A DNA stretch of 64,000 nt from Roseovarius sp. W115 (GCF_032842945.2 NZ_CP146606.1:558001-622000); one strand, 5' to 3'; counted from the stretch's first letter, positions 47,101 through 55,959 are shown. The notes: generated from the letters alone by a model not told the origin. Numbers and translations are program-made.

Positions 47101-47581
47101 GGTACTATGTGCTGATCTCCCAGACTGCAAACTTGAAGAAAATACTGGTTTGACAGAGCTGAGCACGCCAGAGTTTCGGTGATCGGACGCTGTCCCTGTT
47201 ACTTCAATAATCTTCCCTGTAGTTGATTGCACAATCCCTGTTCGAACGGCTGATATTCCCTGTTACTTGAATAACAGGGAATTGGCCTGCAACTTGCTGA
47301 AACCGTGTGGGTAATCAGGGCTAGATCTACCCAAAATGGCTGAATTCAGGTCGAATCCGCAGATATTCCCTGTGAATTCCCTGCTTCCGGAGAAATTTGG
47401 CAGAGACCAGTTCGACAATGACTGCGACCTCCATCATCTTCACTCCCAGCATATGGATAAATAGTATTTGGTGCAGCTCCAAAGCAATGAGTCTTGAGAC
47501 CATTCACAAATCTTGCGTGATTGCCGGAAGTTCGCTACACTATGTAGCTAATAATAAACAAAAACGGCACCGAGCAGGTCC
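47101..47581. other. Gene-poor region with TTCCCTGT inverted repeats
   Basis: About 480 bases without a supportable gene. TTCCCTGTTA (47256-47265) and TAACAGGGAA (47272-47281) form a perfect inverted repeat, and further TTCCCTGT or ATTCCCTG copies occur near 47200, 47208, 47234 and 47366-47380. The region is AT-richer than its neighbours. It resembles the terminal or intergenic debris of a lost mobile element, but no transposase remains. Confidence 0.5.
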
Positions 47582-48490
47582 ATGCAATATATCTTTCATC
47601 TGGGTGTGCACCAGACGGCGACGCCGTATGTGCAAGACACACTGACCCACAATCTTGAAGCGCTACGCGCACAAGGCGTGTTTTACGTCAATGCTGAAAT
47701 GCCAAAGGCGGTCCTGCGCCATCGACGTGTCGTTTACCGGCTGTCTCATCCGGAAAAGCCGACACCCGAGATCGAAGCTTTGGTCGACACAAATCATTCC
47801 GTGGCCGATGCGGCACGCGCGGCTGGGGCCAAGAAAGTCCTGTTTTCAAACGATTATGGCCTTGGCCCAGCAATGCACGAAGCCTTGGCCATGGGTCTCG
47901 ACGATCCGGCGTTCTACCCCCGCGCGCATACTTGCTTTCGGCACATCGTGCGCGGCTTTCCCCTGCGCAAAAGCCGCATTTTGGTTTATTCGCGAAACCC
48001 CGAAACATACCTCACCAGCCTTTACTCAGAGGCCATTCGGCTGGGGCTAACCAATCTCGACATTGACGGGTTTTGCTGTTCTGTTGCCTTTGACTCGGTT
48101 GATTTTGATGGGCTACGCGAGCGTTTATCGTCCCTGCACTCAGACTTGCGCATCACAATACGGGCGTATGAACGGATCCGTCTGGGTGCGGAGACATACA
48201 TGCGGACCTTGCTGAGGGATCTCGGTGTTCAAGCTCACAGTTTTGTCTTTTCCCCTGCCCCACCAGAGGACACATTGGATGCCGCGCAAATTGAAGCGCT
48301 GCGCCATATCGCGATGGGTTCAGAAACCAAGCGCCCTGCATTGGTCAAACAATTGCGAGAGCAGGTGACGAGCCATCTTCCAAACCCTTCAAATCGTTTG
48401 GCATTGCCCGATTGGGTGAGGGACCGCTTGCGTGCGCGTGAGCAAAATGAGATCGCGCATTTCGTAACCATGGCGGCAAATTCGCTTTAA
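47582..48490 (+). CDS. Sulfotransferase-like protein with a degenerate P-loop
   Basis: The 302-residue protein opens with FHLGVHQTATPYVQDTL, which matches the 5'-phosphosulfate loop of bacterial sulfotransferases (H-x-G-x-H-K-T-x-T) except that the Lys is Gln. The 3'-phosphate site fits ILVYSRNPETYLTSLYSEAIR. The chain continues to a C-terminal helical part. Loss of the loop Lys may abolish PAPS use, or the protein may have another role. It follows a region of likely rearrangement and ends near a dispersed repeat. Confidence 0.6.
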   Translation: MQYIFHLGVHQTATPYVQDTLTHNLEALRAQGVFYVNAEMPKAVLRHRRVVYRLSHPEKPTPEIEALVDTNHSVADAARAAGAKKVLFSNDYGLGPAMHEALAMGLDDPAFYPRAHTCFRHIVRGFPLRKSRILVYSRNPETYLTSLYSEAIRLGLTNLDIDGFCCSVAFDSVDFDGLRERLSSLHSDLRITIRAYERIRLGAETYMRTLLRDLGVQAHSFVFSPAPPEDTLDAAQIEALRHIAMGSETKRPALVKQLREQVTSHLPNPSNRLALPDWVRDRLRAREQNEIAHFVTMAANSL

Positions 48491-48525
48491 AGAGCTTCGC
48501 GATAAACCTGGCTCGCAGATGATCG
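48488..48525. repeat. Dispersed intergenic repeat, partial copy C
   Basis: AAACCTGGCTCGCAGATGATCGCG matches AAACCTGACTCACAGATGATCGCG of copy B at all but two positions. It lies in the short gap between convergent genes. Confidence 0.5.
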
Positions 48526-48534
48526 CGCAACGTT

Positions 48535-49191
48535 TTAGCGTTTGTGTTTCGGCTTCCAGGTGTCGAGCCAGCGGCGCATGCGGCCGCGGCCATCGTTTAC
48601 GGCGTCACCCGCCGCGTCAAAACCGGACTCGATGCTGTCAACCACGGGATCAATCCGCTTTGCGCGAAACCGACGCCAAAGCCGCCAGGCGCCGAGCACC
48701 ACCAGCCCAAACAGCACCAGAATGATGATGTTCACCCAAGGCACGCCCTTGGGCGCATCGGGGCCTGAGACCGGGCTGACACCAACCGCATTGGGAAAAA
48801 TCGAGAGAAACTCATTGCGCCAGCCATAGTGCTTGATCGCGACCCATTTGGGGGCATCTGCGGTCGATTTCTGATCTGCGGCCTCTGCTTGCAGGTTTGA
48901 GGTGTCAAACTTGAAATAGGGCGGCCAGCTCCAGCCGGTGTCCTCATTGCGATAGACCATGGTCGACCCATTGGCGCGGACGGTCTGAATGAAGAACACG
49001 TCTCGGTTGGCCAGCGTGCCGTCATTGCCCACGTCCGGGCTTGCCCAGAAGATCGAATTCTCCCCGAAATCGATGCGTTTTTCATAAGTGTCGGTGACGC
49101 GCGCAATATCCGTTTGCGGCAGCGTGTAGTGAAAAAACGCGGCCCAGAAGAGCCAGAAAACCACCCAGAAAACCCATTTCACATAGACCAT
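48535..49191 (-). CDS. DUF1523 family membrane protein
   Basis: The 218-residue protein has an N-terminal membrane span (WVFWVVFWLFWAAFFHYTL), a periplasmic domain of about 130 residues with TDTYEKRIDFGENSIFWASPD and FFIQTVRANGSTMVYRNEDTGWSWPPYFKFD, and a second span near 150-175 (WVNIIILVLFGLVVLGAWRLW), followed by a basic tail. DUF1523 has no assigned function. It is the last gene of the eight-gene minus-strand cluster, 12 bp after the 88-residue protein gene. Confidence 0.75.
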   Translation of the reverse strand: MVYVKWVFWVVFWLFWAAFFHYTLPQTDIARVTDTYEKRIDFGENSIFWASPDVGNDGTLANRDVFFIQTVRANGSTMVYRNEDTGWSWPPYFKFDTSNLQAEAADQKSTADAPKWVAIKHYGWRNEFLSIFPNAVGVSPVSGPDAPKGVPWVNIIILVLFGLVVLGAWRLWRRFRAKRIDPVVDSIESGFDAAGDAVNDGRGRMRRWLDTWKPKHKR

Positions 49192-49203
49192 ACCGTCACC
49201 CTC

Positions 49204-49470
49204 TTAATGGAAATTGGTGAAATAAATGATTGCCGCGACGATACTGAACGGCACAACATACACACCCCAGATGAGCTTGCGCCGCAAAGAACCGTCATAT
49301 TCCTCCAGCCCCTTTTCGATATAGGCATCCAGATCGCCGGGCCGTCCTTCTTCTTCCCACCATTCCTTGAGCTTGCCGCGCCGCACCGCCCGAGAATAGA
49401 ACGAAAGGCAAATGTAAATGATGGTGCAGACGACAAAGCCGATCACCAAAAGCCGTGCAAGTGCTGCCAT
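49204..49470 (-). CDS. Small two-span membrane protein (88 residues)
   Basis: The protein has a span at about 5-25 (LLVIGFVVCTIIYICLSFY) and another at about 67-84 (LIWGVYVVPFSIVAAIIYF), with a charged middle (RRGKLKEWWEEEGRPGDLDAYIEKGLEEYDGSLRR). No family recognised. It lies between DUF6638 and DUF1523 genes with gaps of 6 and 12 bp, so it belongs to the same unit. Confidence 0.7.
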   Translation of the reverse strand: MAALARLLVIGFVVCTIIYICLSFYSRAVRRGKLKEWWEEEGRPGDLDAYIEKGLEEYDGSLRRKLIWGVYVVPFSIVAAIIYFTNFH

Positions 49471-49476
49471 ATCGCG

Positions 49477-50877
49477 TTACCTCCTATCCTGGTCCCGAAT
49501 TCCGGATTGTGTGTTGCGCGTCCGGCGTGCCGGGCGGCGGCGCACCGCGCCCCAGGGGCCCACACGATCCACAACGTCCACAGGTTTTGCCAGCTCAGGC
49601 TCTTCCATCGGCGCCTCATGCCCAAAGAGCGCCTCGCGCGTGCCGAGCTTGTCCACCTGATATTCATTCACCAAAAGATCGACCACATAGTCCCTCTTGG
49701 CATCCGGCCAGCTGGCGTAGTGCCGGTAAAAGAGTATCTTGTGGCAGATGAAAAGCTGTCGGATGTCTTTGGGGGCCAGCTCGCTCAAAAGCATGTTCAC
49801 CAGATCGGCGTCTTTATGTTCTGCCGCGCGCAGGGTGTAGAAAAAGGCCGGGTCATCTGAGCTTATGACAGGCCACGGCCCGCCATTTTCGGCCCAGTTG
49901 AGCAACGCGTTCAGTGTATGGAATTCGCGCGGCAGGTGGCTGGCGTAACGGCGCGCCAGCCGACGCATCTCTGACGGGGAGCGCCCGGCAAGGTCAATCC
50001 CCTCACCTGCAAGCGCGTCAACCAGAATGAAATCCATCTTCTGGCGCAAGATCGCACCGGCGTCGATACCGCGCGCCTTGACGATAGGTTCCACCAGCCC
50101 GTTGAGTTCCAGAAACCCGGCAATGCGATTTCTGTTCGTCAGGTCAAAGACATACTCAATCGGGCTGTCCGCAAACTGAGCGCGATCCGTGGCGCAGATC
50201 ACCGCGGGCAGATCAAGATCCTGAAAGAGATACACCCCGCCAAAATGGTCGGTCCAATAGTTGCGCTGCTCAAAGCTCATCTGCTTGAGATCAATAGGAT
50301 TGCGCAGCACGTTGCCTGTCTGGTCCGCCAATTCGATCATATCGGCAATCAGCACGTCGTCGAACCACGCATCCTCCTCAGATATGAACCGGTCCACCTT
50401 CTCGGCCAGCTCATCCGCCTGCCCCAGCGCGCCGTTGGTGGTGTCGGCCTCGACCGTGATCTTGCGGATATCAAAAAGCCGCGCGGGCGAGGACATGTCA
50501 TAGACCGAATTCACCAGCTCCCCGGCGACCGCATCGCGGGCGGTGAGGGCAAAAAGCGCGGACTCGTTCTCCTCGATGAACTGCCGCAGGATGCCCCGCG
50601 CAGTGGAAAATTTGGCGTTGAGCAAAGGCGCGCTCTTCTGGTCCGTCGTCAGCAGGATGAACTGCCGGTTGACGCCTGCATGGTTGAGATAAAGGTCATC
50701 ACCAAGCTCGTGCCCGATCTCGGGGGAGTAGCCGGAGATGTCGATGTAGAAGTCTGTCAATTCGGTGGTCTTACCCGTCAGCGATTTGAGCGCGCGGTTG
50801 TAGCGCTCAACAAGCGCGGGGCTGGCCACGTGGACCAAATTGCCAAACATCAGGCCGGATTGGATCAGGCGGTGCAA
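49477..50877 (-). CDS. DUF6638 family protein
   Basis: The 466-residue soluble-looking protein is recognisable by MHRLIQSGLMFGNLVHVASPALVERYNRAL, then LTDFYIDISGYSPEIGHELGDDLYLNHAGVNRQFILLTTDQ and a long helical remainder. I chose the TTG at 50877 because AAAGGAAG lies 6 bases before it; a longer TTG at 50898 has no ribosome site. The family appears confined to alphaproteobacteria as far as I know and has no known function. It follows the split membrane-protein gene with a gap that holds an 11-bp repeat array. Confidence 0.7.
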   Translation of the reverse strand: MHRLIQSGLMFGNLVHVASPALVERYNRALKSLTGKTTELTDFYIDISGYSPEIGHELGDDLYLNHAGVNRQFILLTTDQKSAPLLNAKFSTARGILRQFIEENESALFALTARDAVAGELVNSVYDMSSPARLFDIRKITVEADTTNGALGQADELAEKVDRFISEEDAWFDDVLIADMIELADQTGNVLRNPIDLKQMSFEQRNYWTDHFGGVYLFQDLDLPAVICATDRAQFADSPIEYVFDLTNRNRIAGFLELNGLVEPIVKARGIDAGAILRQKMDFILVDALAGEGIDLAGRSPSEMRRLARRYASHLPREFHTLNALLNWAENGGPWPVISSDDPAFFYTLRAAEHKDADLVNMLLSELAPKDIRQLFICHKILFYRHYASWPDAKRDYVVDLLVNEYQVDKLGTREALFGHEAPMEEPELAKPVDVVDRVGPWGAVRRRPARRTRNTQSGIRDQDRR

Positions 50878-50906
50878 GTCAGGCTTCCTTTCGGGCAAAA
50901 AACAAC

Positions 50907-50945
50907 GTCGGTATCACATCGGTATTGCGTCGGTATCACGTCGGG
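50907..50945 (-). repeat. 11-bp tandem repeat array inside the AAA+ cluster
   Basis: On the + strand the units are GTCGGTATCAC, ATCGGTATTGC, GTCGGTATCAC and a partial GTCGG, the reverse complement of the units at 22040-22087. The array fills the 73-bp gap between the membrane-protein gene and the DUF6638 gene. Confidence 0.75.
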
Positions 50946-50950
50946 GCAGA

Positions 50951-51581
50951 TCATGTCGCTTCCTGTGCGCGGCGCAGACGTACACCTTTGATCACGGCCA
51001 TCAGCGCAACCAAGGCCAAAGCCACGCCCAGCGCTTTGATCGTCATCGTCTCGCCCTTGATTGCTGAGCCGCCAAAGAACAGCACGAAAGTGCCCAGATG
51101 CAAAATCCCGCGTTGGATGCGCACCCATCTGGCCTCAAGACCTTTGAAGGCCAGTGCAATTTCCACCCCCACCATGGGATCAAAAGCATACCGGGCCAAA
51201 AGGCACTCACGCGCGAGGAACTGGTCATCCAGGCAAAATCACCGCCAAAAAAGAGAAAGGCGGAGACATAGAGATGCACCAGATAGGCCAGGTAAGAGAC
51301 CGTCCAGAAGGCCAGCCAGCCACGATTTGCGCCTTGCGAGAGGTAATAGGCATAGGCCGGGATCAAAAGGATCAGCGCGGCCCAGGCCGTGAACGCGGAT
51401 TGGTAAAGGGCGAGGATGGTGGTCTCATCCGTGTCTGGTTGTGGGTTTGGGTTGGCCTCGGTTGCGGGGGTGTGGTGCTTAGCAGGCCAGAGCCTTCGAA
51501 GACAGTTGCCGCCCAGAAGGCCAATGCGATCAAAAGTGCCCCGGACATCACGGCGACAGGCCAAGGTCTGTCGATGATCAT
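50951..51581 (-). CDS. Polytopic membrane protein, reading frame broken twice
   Basis: Three frames join into one protein of about 210 residues. Part 1 (from ATG 51581) is MIIDRPWPVAVMSGALLIALAFW. Part 2 is TEANPNPQPDTDETTILALYQSAFTAWAALILL, with further spans to AFLFFGGDFAW. Part 3 is ARYAFDPMVGVEIALAFKGLEARWVRIQRGILHLG with two more spans. The breaks lie at a C5 tract near 51462-51470 and a T4 tract near 51188-51193; one added base in each restores continuous homology-like sequence. It starts 4 bp after the AAA+ gene, so it is coupled to it. Function unknown. Confidence 0.65.
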
Positions 51582-51585
51582 ACGC

Positions 51586-53520
51586 TCACCCCTTCCCCTC
51601 CAGATACCGCCGCTTAGCCTCTTCCATACGGCCCATCTCGCGCACCGCATTGTCAATCGCCACCTCGTCCGATTTGTCGGCATAGCGGAATTCGCTGTCC
51701 GCGTAGCGGTTGATTTCCTGGATGACCATTTCGATGGTGATGGGCTGGCGCAGCTCTTCGATCATGTCTCTCTTGGTGTCGTAATCCTTGAAGAGAAACA
51801 GATCGGGCTTTTCCATCCATTCATCGGGCAGCTCAAAGTCCATGGCCCGCACCTTGACCGCGTCGGTGATGTTCTTGATCGCCCGTCCGGTAAAGCGCTC
51901 ATCGGCCTCCTGAATGCCCTTCAAATACGTGCCGAGTTTGGCAATCGTATCCAGCGCGCCGATGTCTTTTGAGACCCGGTCATAGACCTTCAAAAGCCCC
52001 TCCTCATGAGGGCGGCTGTGGCTTTCGAAACTCGCCGCGACGGCCTTTTTGATTTCCTGCGCGGCATAGACCTCATGCTCGCCCAGCGGGATGTCGTGGT
52101 TTTTGCCCATCAGAAGGTAAAGAATGTCGATGTAATCCTCGCGTGTTTGCGGGCCGTCCACGAGAAACCGTGCCCCGGCGCGTTGGCGCAGGGCGTCATC
52201 CACATTCTCGGGGTAGTTCGAGAACATTCCAAAGGTGCAGTTGCCGCGCACTACGGTATTGGCCCCCGCAAAGCTCTCCATCAGCACGGCGGTGATCTCC
52301 AGCTGGCCTGCGCTTGACTGCCGGTCGCCGCGCTTGCCTGCCAACTGGTCGATATCGTCAATCGTGCCAAAGCCGATCACGCCGGGATCCAGCACGTTGT
52401 TGATAAACGCTTTGGCATTTTGCGCTGACTTGCCCTGATAACTGTCGATGCTGTCTGTGCTGAGGTTCTGATAGCGAAAGGCGTATCCTGCGTTCTGGCA
52501 ATACTCATTGATGAGCCCCGCCATCATCTGAATGAGTGTGGTTTTCCCGGTGCCGGGTTTGCCATCGCCCATGAAAGTAAAGATGAAGCCCCCCAGCTCG
52601 GCAAAGGGGTTCAGCCGCCTGTCGAAATCATAGGCCATCAGCATCTTCGAGAGCTTCAGCGCCTGATACTTGGCGATATGGTTGCCCACCACCTCATGCG
52701 GTTTCTTGAACGTCATGGTGAGCGTGGTGGATTTGCCCTTGGCCGCGGCCTCAAAGCCGCGGATGGTGAAGTCATCTTCCTCCACACGCCAGCTTGCCCC
52801 GGTGAAGGCCTCCAGCCGCCCGGCATTTTGGGCGCGCAGGGTGATTTTCTCCATCAGCTGCTCGGCAAAGGCCGCCACCGTGGCCACCAGACGCGCGTCA
52901 TCACTGGCATGCGCTGCGATGTCCTGATCCAGCTCCCAAAGCGCCCCATGCAGGGCCAGCAGGGAATTGTCGGTCAGAACCTCCTCGACCTCACCCACTT
53001 CGACGCTCACCTCCGAGCCATGAGGGCCCATGAGAAACGCGGTCGCATTGGCAAAGACATGGCCAACGGCCAGCGCCTCTGCCCCCAAAAGCTCGGTAAA
53101 CTCCGTCTTGCGCGCCTCGGCCAAAGACCCCGCCAGATTGGCACGGCGCAAATCGGCCAGCCCGGTGGCCTCGGCAAACTGCTCTCCCACGGCCAAAGCA
53201 ATGGCCAGTGCCCGGCGCAGCCCGTGCAAAACCGTAGCCTGAAGCGGGCTGACCAACGGGTCGCCCTCATCCGCGCCCTCGATGCGCGCCACAAGCTGAA
53301 CACCCTCGGGCCGCGCGGTGGAGCGCGTGACCAGACCCGGCGTGGTGCTGCGAAAGCGTCGGCGCGTGCCAAGGCCGGATGATGTCTCCTGCGCCTCGGC
53401 CTCAACCGGTTTGGCGATCCGGGGGGTGTGATCGAACCCCGCCAGCATCGCGGAGGCCGCCTCGTAGTGCTTGGCGATATCCTCTTCCCGCAACTCCATC
53501 GTGTCGGCCGTCAAACTCAT
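51586..53520 (-). CDS. AAA+ ATPase of unknown function
   Basis: The 644-residue protein has a 300-residue helical N-terminal region, then an AAA+ core: Walker A GDGKPGTGKTT at about 318-328, Walker B VIGFGTIDDID at about 381-391 with two acids, and a sensor-like FGMFSNYPENVDDALRQRAGARF with an arginine pair. The C-terminal lid contains RAIKNITDAVKVRAMDFELPDEW. It is not a known protease, MoxR or Clp type by motif. It is central in the cluster, flanked by membrane and coiled-coil proteins, which suggests mechanical remodelling at the membrane (inference). Confidence 0.75.
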   Translation of the reverse strand: MSLTADTMELREEDIAKHYEAASAMLAGFDHTPRIAKPVEAEAQETSSGLGTRRRFRSTTPGLVTRSTARPEGVQLVARIEGADEGDPLVSPLQATVLHGLRRALAIALAVGEQFAEATGLADLRRANLAGSLAEARKTEFTELLGAEALAVGHVFANATAFLMGPHGSEVSVEVGEVEEVLTDNSLLALHGALWELDQDIAAHASDDARLVATVAAFAEQLMEKITLRAQNAGRLEAFTGASWRVEEDDFTIRGFEAAAKGKSTTLTMTFKKPHEVVGNHIAKYQALKLSKMLMAYDFDRRLNPFAELGGFIFTFMGDGKPGTGKTTLIQMMAGLINEYCQNAGYAFRYQNLSTDSIDSYQGKSAQNAKAFINNVLDPGVIGFGTIDDIDQLAGKRGDRQSSAGQLEITAVLMESFAGANTVVRGNCTFGMFSNYPENVDDALRQRAGARFLVDGPQTREDYIDILYLLMGKNHDIPLGEHEVYAAQEIKKAVAASFESHSRPHEEGLLKVYDRVSKDIGALDTIAKLGTYLKGIQEADERFTGRAIKNITDAVKVRAMDFELPDEWMEKPDLFLFKDYDTKRDMIEELRQPITIEMVIQEINRYADSEFRYADKSDEVAIDNAVREMGRMEEAKRRYLEGKG

Positions 53521-53567
53521 CTAAGAAACCCTCTTTCTTTTTGCCTCAAATATCCCCGCCGGAGGCA

Positions 53568-54698
53568 TTAATACCTCAGCACCCGGCCCGTCGGGCTCAC
53601 CACATATTTCGTCACCGCGCCAAACCCCGGCGGGTTCTTTTCGGCCAGCACCTGATAGGGGCGCTCGGGCAGGATAATGCTGCGCTCCATGCGTGTGGCC
53701 CCGGTTTCCGCGCCTTTACCTGAAAAGGGATCAAGCGCAAAAACCTCGCGCTCCACGGCCCCGAACCATCCTGCGCGTTCCTCAATGACCCGCTCGCTTT
53801 CCAACACCTCATCGGTCCAGGCCAGGGCCCAGTCCTGCCCCTTGGGCGCTTGTGCCTCTGCCAGCACCTCGCGCATCGGGCCGGTCTGGCGCGTGAAGGT
53901 GTGGCTATACATCGGACCGACATGCAGGCGGCGCAGTTTCTTGGGGTGCAGATCGTCGAAGCTTTCGTCAAAGCCTTTGGCAATGGTCAGAAGCTTCAAT
54001 CCCCCAAGGCTTTGCGCCATCAGATGCGCCTGCACCTCGGGCCAGCGGCGCTCATCCTTGCCCAAACTGCGACGGCCGGTGTCCTCCAGTTCCATGAGGT
54101 AAATGGTCGGCAGGTTGACCTGACTGTCATAGCTGGCCCAGTGCAGCAGGTAACGACGGCGGTCTTTCAGCCCCTCAAGCCAGATGATTTGCGGGTCGTT
54201 CTGCGCCCAGAAGAGATGCCCTTTGATCATCTCTTCGTAGTAAAGCCGCTGCGACAAGGCGAATTGCAGGCGTGTGGGAATTTCGCGCTCAGAGATGATC
54301 TGCTCGACCATCTGGCGCTTCAGCGTCTCGGCATCAGGTTGGCCTTCCAGATGCTGGCGCGCTTGGGCGGCGTCGTTGGCCATCACCATCAGTTCGGAGA
54401 ACATCGGAAAGCCACTTTCCTCGACATCCATCTGCAGAGAGCCAAAAAACTGTCCGGTGTCGCGCCCCACCAGAAGGTATTTCATCGAAAGCGCTTTGAA
54501 CGTGTAGGCGATGGCCTGCACATAGGCGGTCAGAACCTCAACTTCTCGCTTGCTGAGCGCGCCTTCGGCTTGCATTACCGCCGCGACGCGGCCCAGATGC
54601 GCGGTGATCTTTTCAAACTTGGCGAAGTAGCGGCGCGAGGCGAAGAGATCGGTAAGCGCGGCGCGATCGTGGTCCGGCGATGATTTTAACTCGGTCAT
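53568..54698 (-). CDS. Uncharacterised 376-residue protein of the AAA+ cluster
   Basis: I do not recognise the family. The N-terminal half is helical (FAKFEKITAHLGRVAAVMQAEGALSKREVEVLTAYVQAIAYTFKALSM), and the middle has LQFALSQRLYYEEMIKGHLFWAQNDPQIIWLEGL. There are no membrane spans or signal. It lies between a 53-residue membrane protein gene (19-bp gap) and the AAA+ gene (47-bp gap that holds a TTTCTTT...TCAAATATCCCC element). Presumably a partner of the ATPase. Confidence 0.7.
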   Translation of the reverse strand: MTELKSSPDHDRAALTDLFASRRYFAKFEKITAHLGRVAAVMQAEGALSKREVEVLTAYVQAIAYTFKALSMKYLLVGRDTGQFFGSLQMDVEESGFPMFSELMVMANDAAQARQHLEGQPDAETLKRQMVEQIISEREIPTRLQFALSQRLYYEEMIKGHLFWAQNDPQIIWLEGLKDRRRYLLHWASYDSQVNLPTIYLMELEDTGRRSLGKDERRWPEVQAHLMAQSLGGLKLLTIAKGFDESFDDLHPKKLRRLHVGPMYSHTFTRQTGPMREVLAEAQAPKGQDWALAWTDEVLESERVIEERAGWFGAVEREVFALDPFSGKGAETGATRMERSIILPERPYQVLAEKNPPGFGAVTKYVVSPTGRVLRY

Positions 54699-54717
54699 CG
54701 CGACTGGTCTTTCCGGT

Positions 54718-54879
54718 TCACGCGCTATCCCCGCCGCCCTTCCGGCCTTTGCCGATCATCACCAGACCGGCAATCCCAAAGAGGATGCCCAACAGATTGA
54801 CCCAGGCAGGCACGGTGAAAATGAACGACACCACAAGGCAAACGACGCAAAGCGCGATGAGGGCTACTCCCAATCCCAT
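54718..54879 (-). CDS. Small two-span membrane protein (53 residues)
   Basis: A minus-strand frame from ATG 54879 encodes MGLGVALIALCVVCLVVSFI, a second hydrophobic stretch (VNLLGILFGIAGLVMIGKG) and a basic end. It starts 3 bp after the coiled-coil gene stop and ends 19 bp before the next gene, so position strongly supports it. No family recognised. Confidence 0.65.
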   Translation of the reverse strand: MGLGVALIALCVVCLVVSFIFTVPAWVNLLGILFGIAGLVMIGKGRKGGGDSA

Positions 54880-54882
54880 GGC

Positions 54883-55959
54883 TTAGCCTCCATATGCGTT
54901 GGCGTCGTGTTTCTCGATGATCTTCGAGAACCGTCGGGCAAAGCGTTCGTCTGCCTTGGCCTTGGCTTCCAGAACCTCGCGGGCAAAGACCATGTGGTCC
55001 TCATGCGCCTCTAGCATGTCGGCCATCCGCTTGTTGGTGGCAGCACCTATGCCGGCCATGGCCGATTGCGCCTCCTGGTCGGTCTGCACGCCGATTTCGT
55101 TGATGCGGTGGGCGACATCCTGTTGCTGCGCGGTTTTGAGCGATTTGGTCAGCGCATCATACAGCACCACACGTTGCTTGGTGTCGGTCTGCAGCTTGTT
55201 GATCAGCACCATTTGCGTGGCTGCCTGGTTCTGCAAACTGTCGACCCAGGTTTTGCCCTTCTCGATATAGCGCTCCAGCGTCTGCGACTTGGCAAGCTTC
55301 ACCTGCTCCTGCTGAACCATTTCGTTATACTTGGCATTCATCTCGGCCAGCTCGGTTTCAAGCTTGGTGCGCGCGGCGGCGTCGGTCTCATTCGCGATCT
55401 TGTTTTCCAGCTCGATGATCTTGGGATCCATGCCCTGAATATCGGTGCGCAGCGCCTCCAGCTCACCCACGGTCAATTCACGCTCGTCCAGCGTTTCGGT
55501 GAGGTTGCCCTCCACCTTGACCTTATGCTCTTCCAGCGTGCGCAGTTGCCCTTCCAAAAGCTGAACGATCACGTCAGATTTCGAGATCAGATCCTGCAGT
55601 TTGTCATCAATGCTGGCGGTACGCACGCGATCTTGGCGCATGGAGTCCGATTTGGCCTTGGAGAATATGCCAACAAAGCTTTCCCAGCCGGTTTTCGAGC
55701 GCATCTCGTCGAAATCCTTGGAAAAGGCCGCGGTGATGTCATCGAGCCCCATGATCAGCTCTGCAATGTTGGCGTTCATGGTTTCGGTATGCGCATGCAC
55801 CTCATCCAGCGAGGCATTCTCAATATCAAGTGTTGCATCTTCGCCGCCCTTGATCTTGGACCGGGCCGATTCAATACGGCTTGTCAGCTCTTGTATCTTC
55901 GCCTGCGCCTCTTCGACCTGGGCCTGACTCTCACGGACTTGCGCATCCAAATTCGCCAT
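54883..55959 (-). CDS. Long coiled-coil protein of the AAA+ cluster
   Basis: The 358-residue protein is almost entirely helical and rich in Glu, Lys, Gln and Ala. There are coiled-coil stretches at about 1-35 and 125-210 (ELENKIANETDAAARTKLETELAEMNAKYNEMVQQEQVKLAKS), and a helical C-terminus with ATNKRMADMLEAHEDHMVFAREVLEAKAKADERFARRFSKIIEKH. It has no signal or span. The layout resembles PspA/ESCRT-III-like or TelA-like coiled-coil proteins but identity is not clear. GGGA precedes the ATG. First gene of the cluster. Confidence 0.7.
   Translation of the reverse strand: MANLDAQVRESQAQVEEAQAKIQELTSRIESARSKIKGGEDATLDIENASLDEVHAHTETMNANIAELIMGLDDITAAFSKDFDEMRSKTGWESFVGIFSKAKSDSMRQDRVRTASIDDKLQDLISKSDVIVQLLEGQLRTLEEHKVKVEGNLTETLDERELTVGELEALRTDIQGMDPKIIELENKIANETDAAARTKLETELAEMNAKYNEMVQQEQVKLAKSQTLERYIEKGKTWVDSLQNQAATQMVLINKLQTDTKQRVVLYDALTKSLKTAQQQDVAHRINEIGVQTDQEAQSAMAGIGAATNKRMADMLEAHEDHMVFAREVLEAKAKADERFARRFSKIIEKHDANAYGG

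Noticed and set aside
51586..53520. AAA+ protein as a MoxR or gas-vesicle GvpN type ATPase
   Set aside because: The Walker and sensor motifs do not match those families well, and there is no VWA-domain or Gvp gene next to it.
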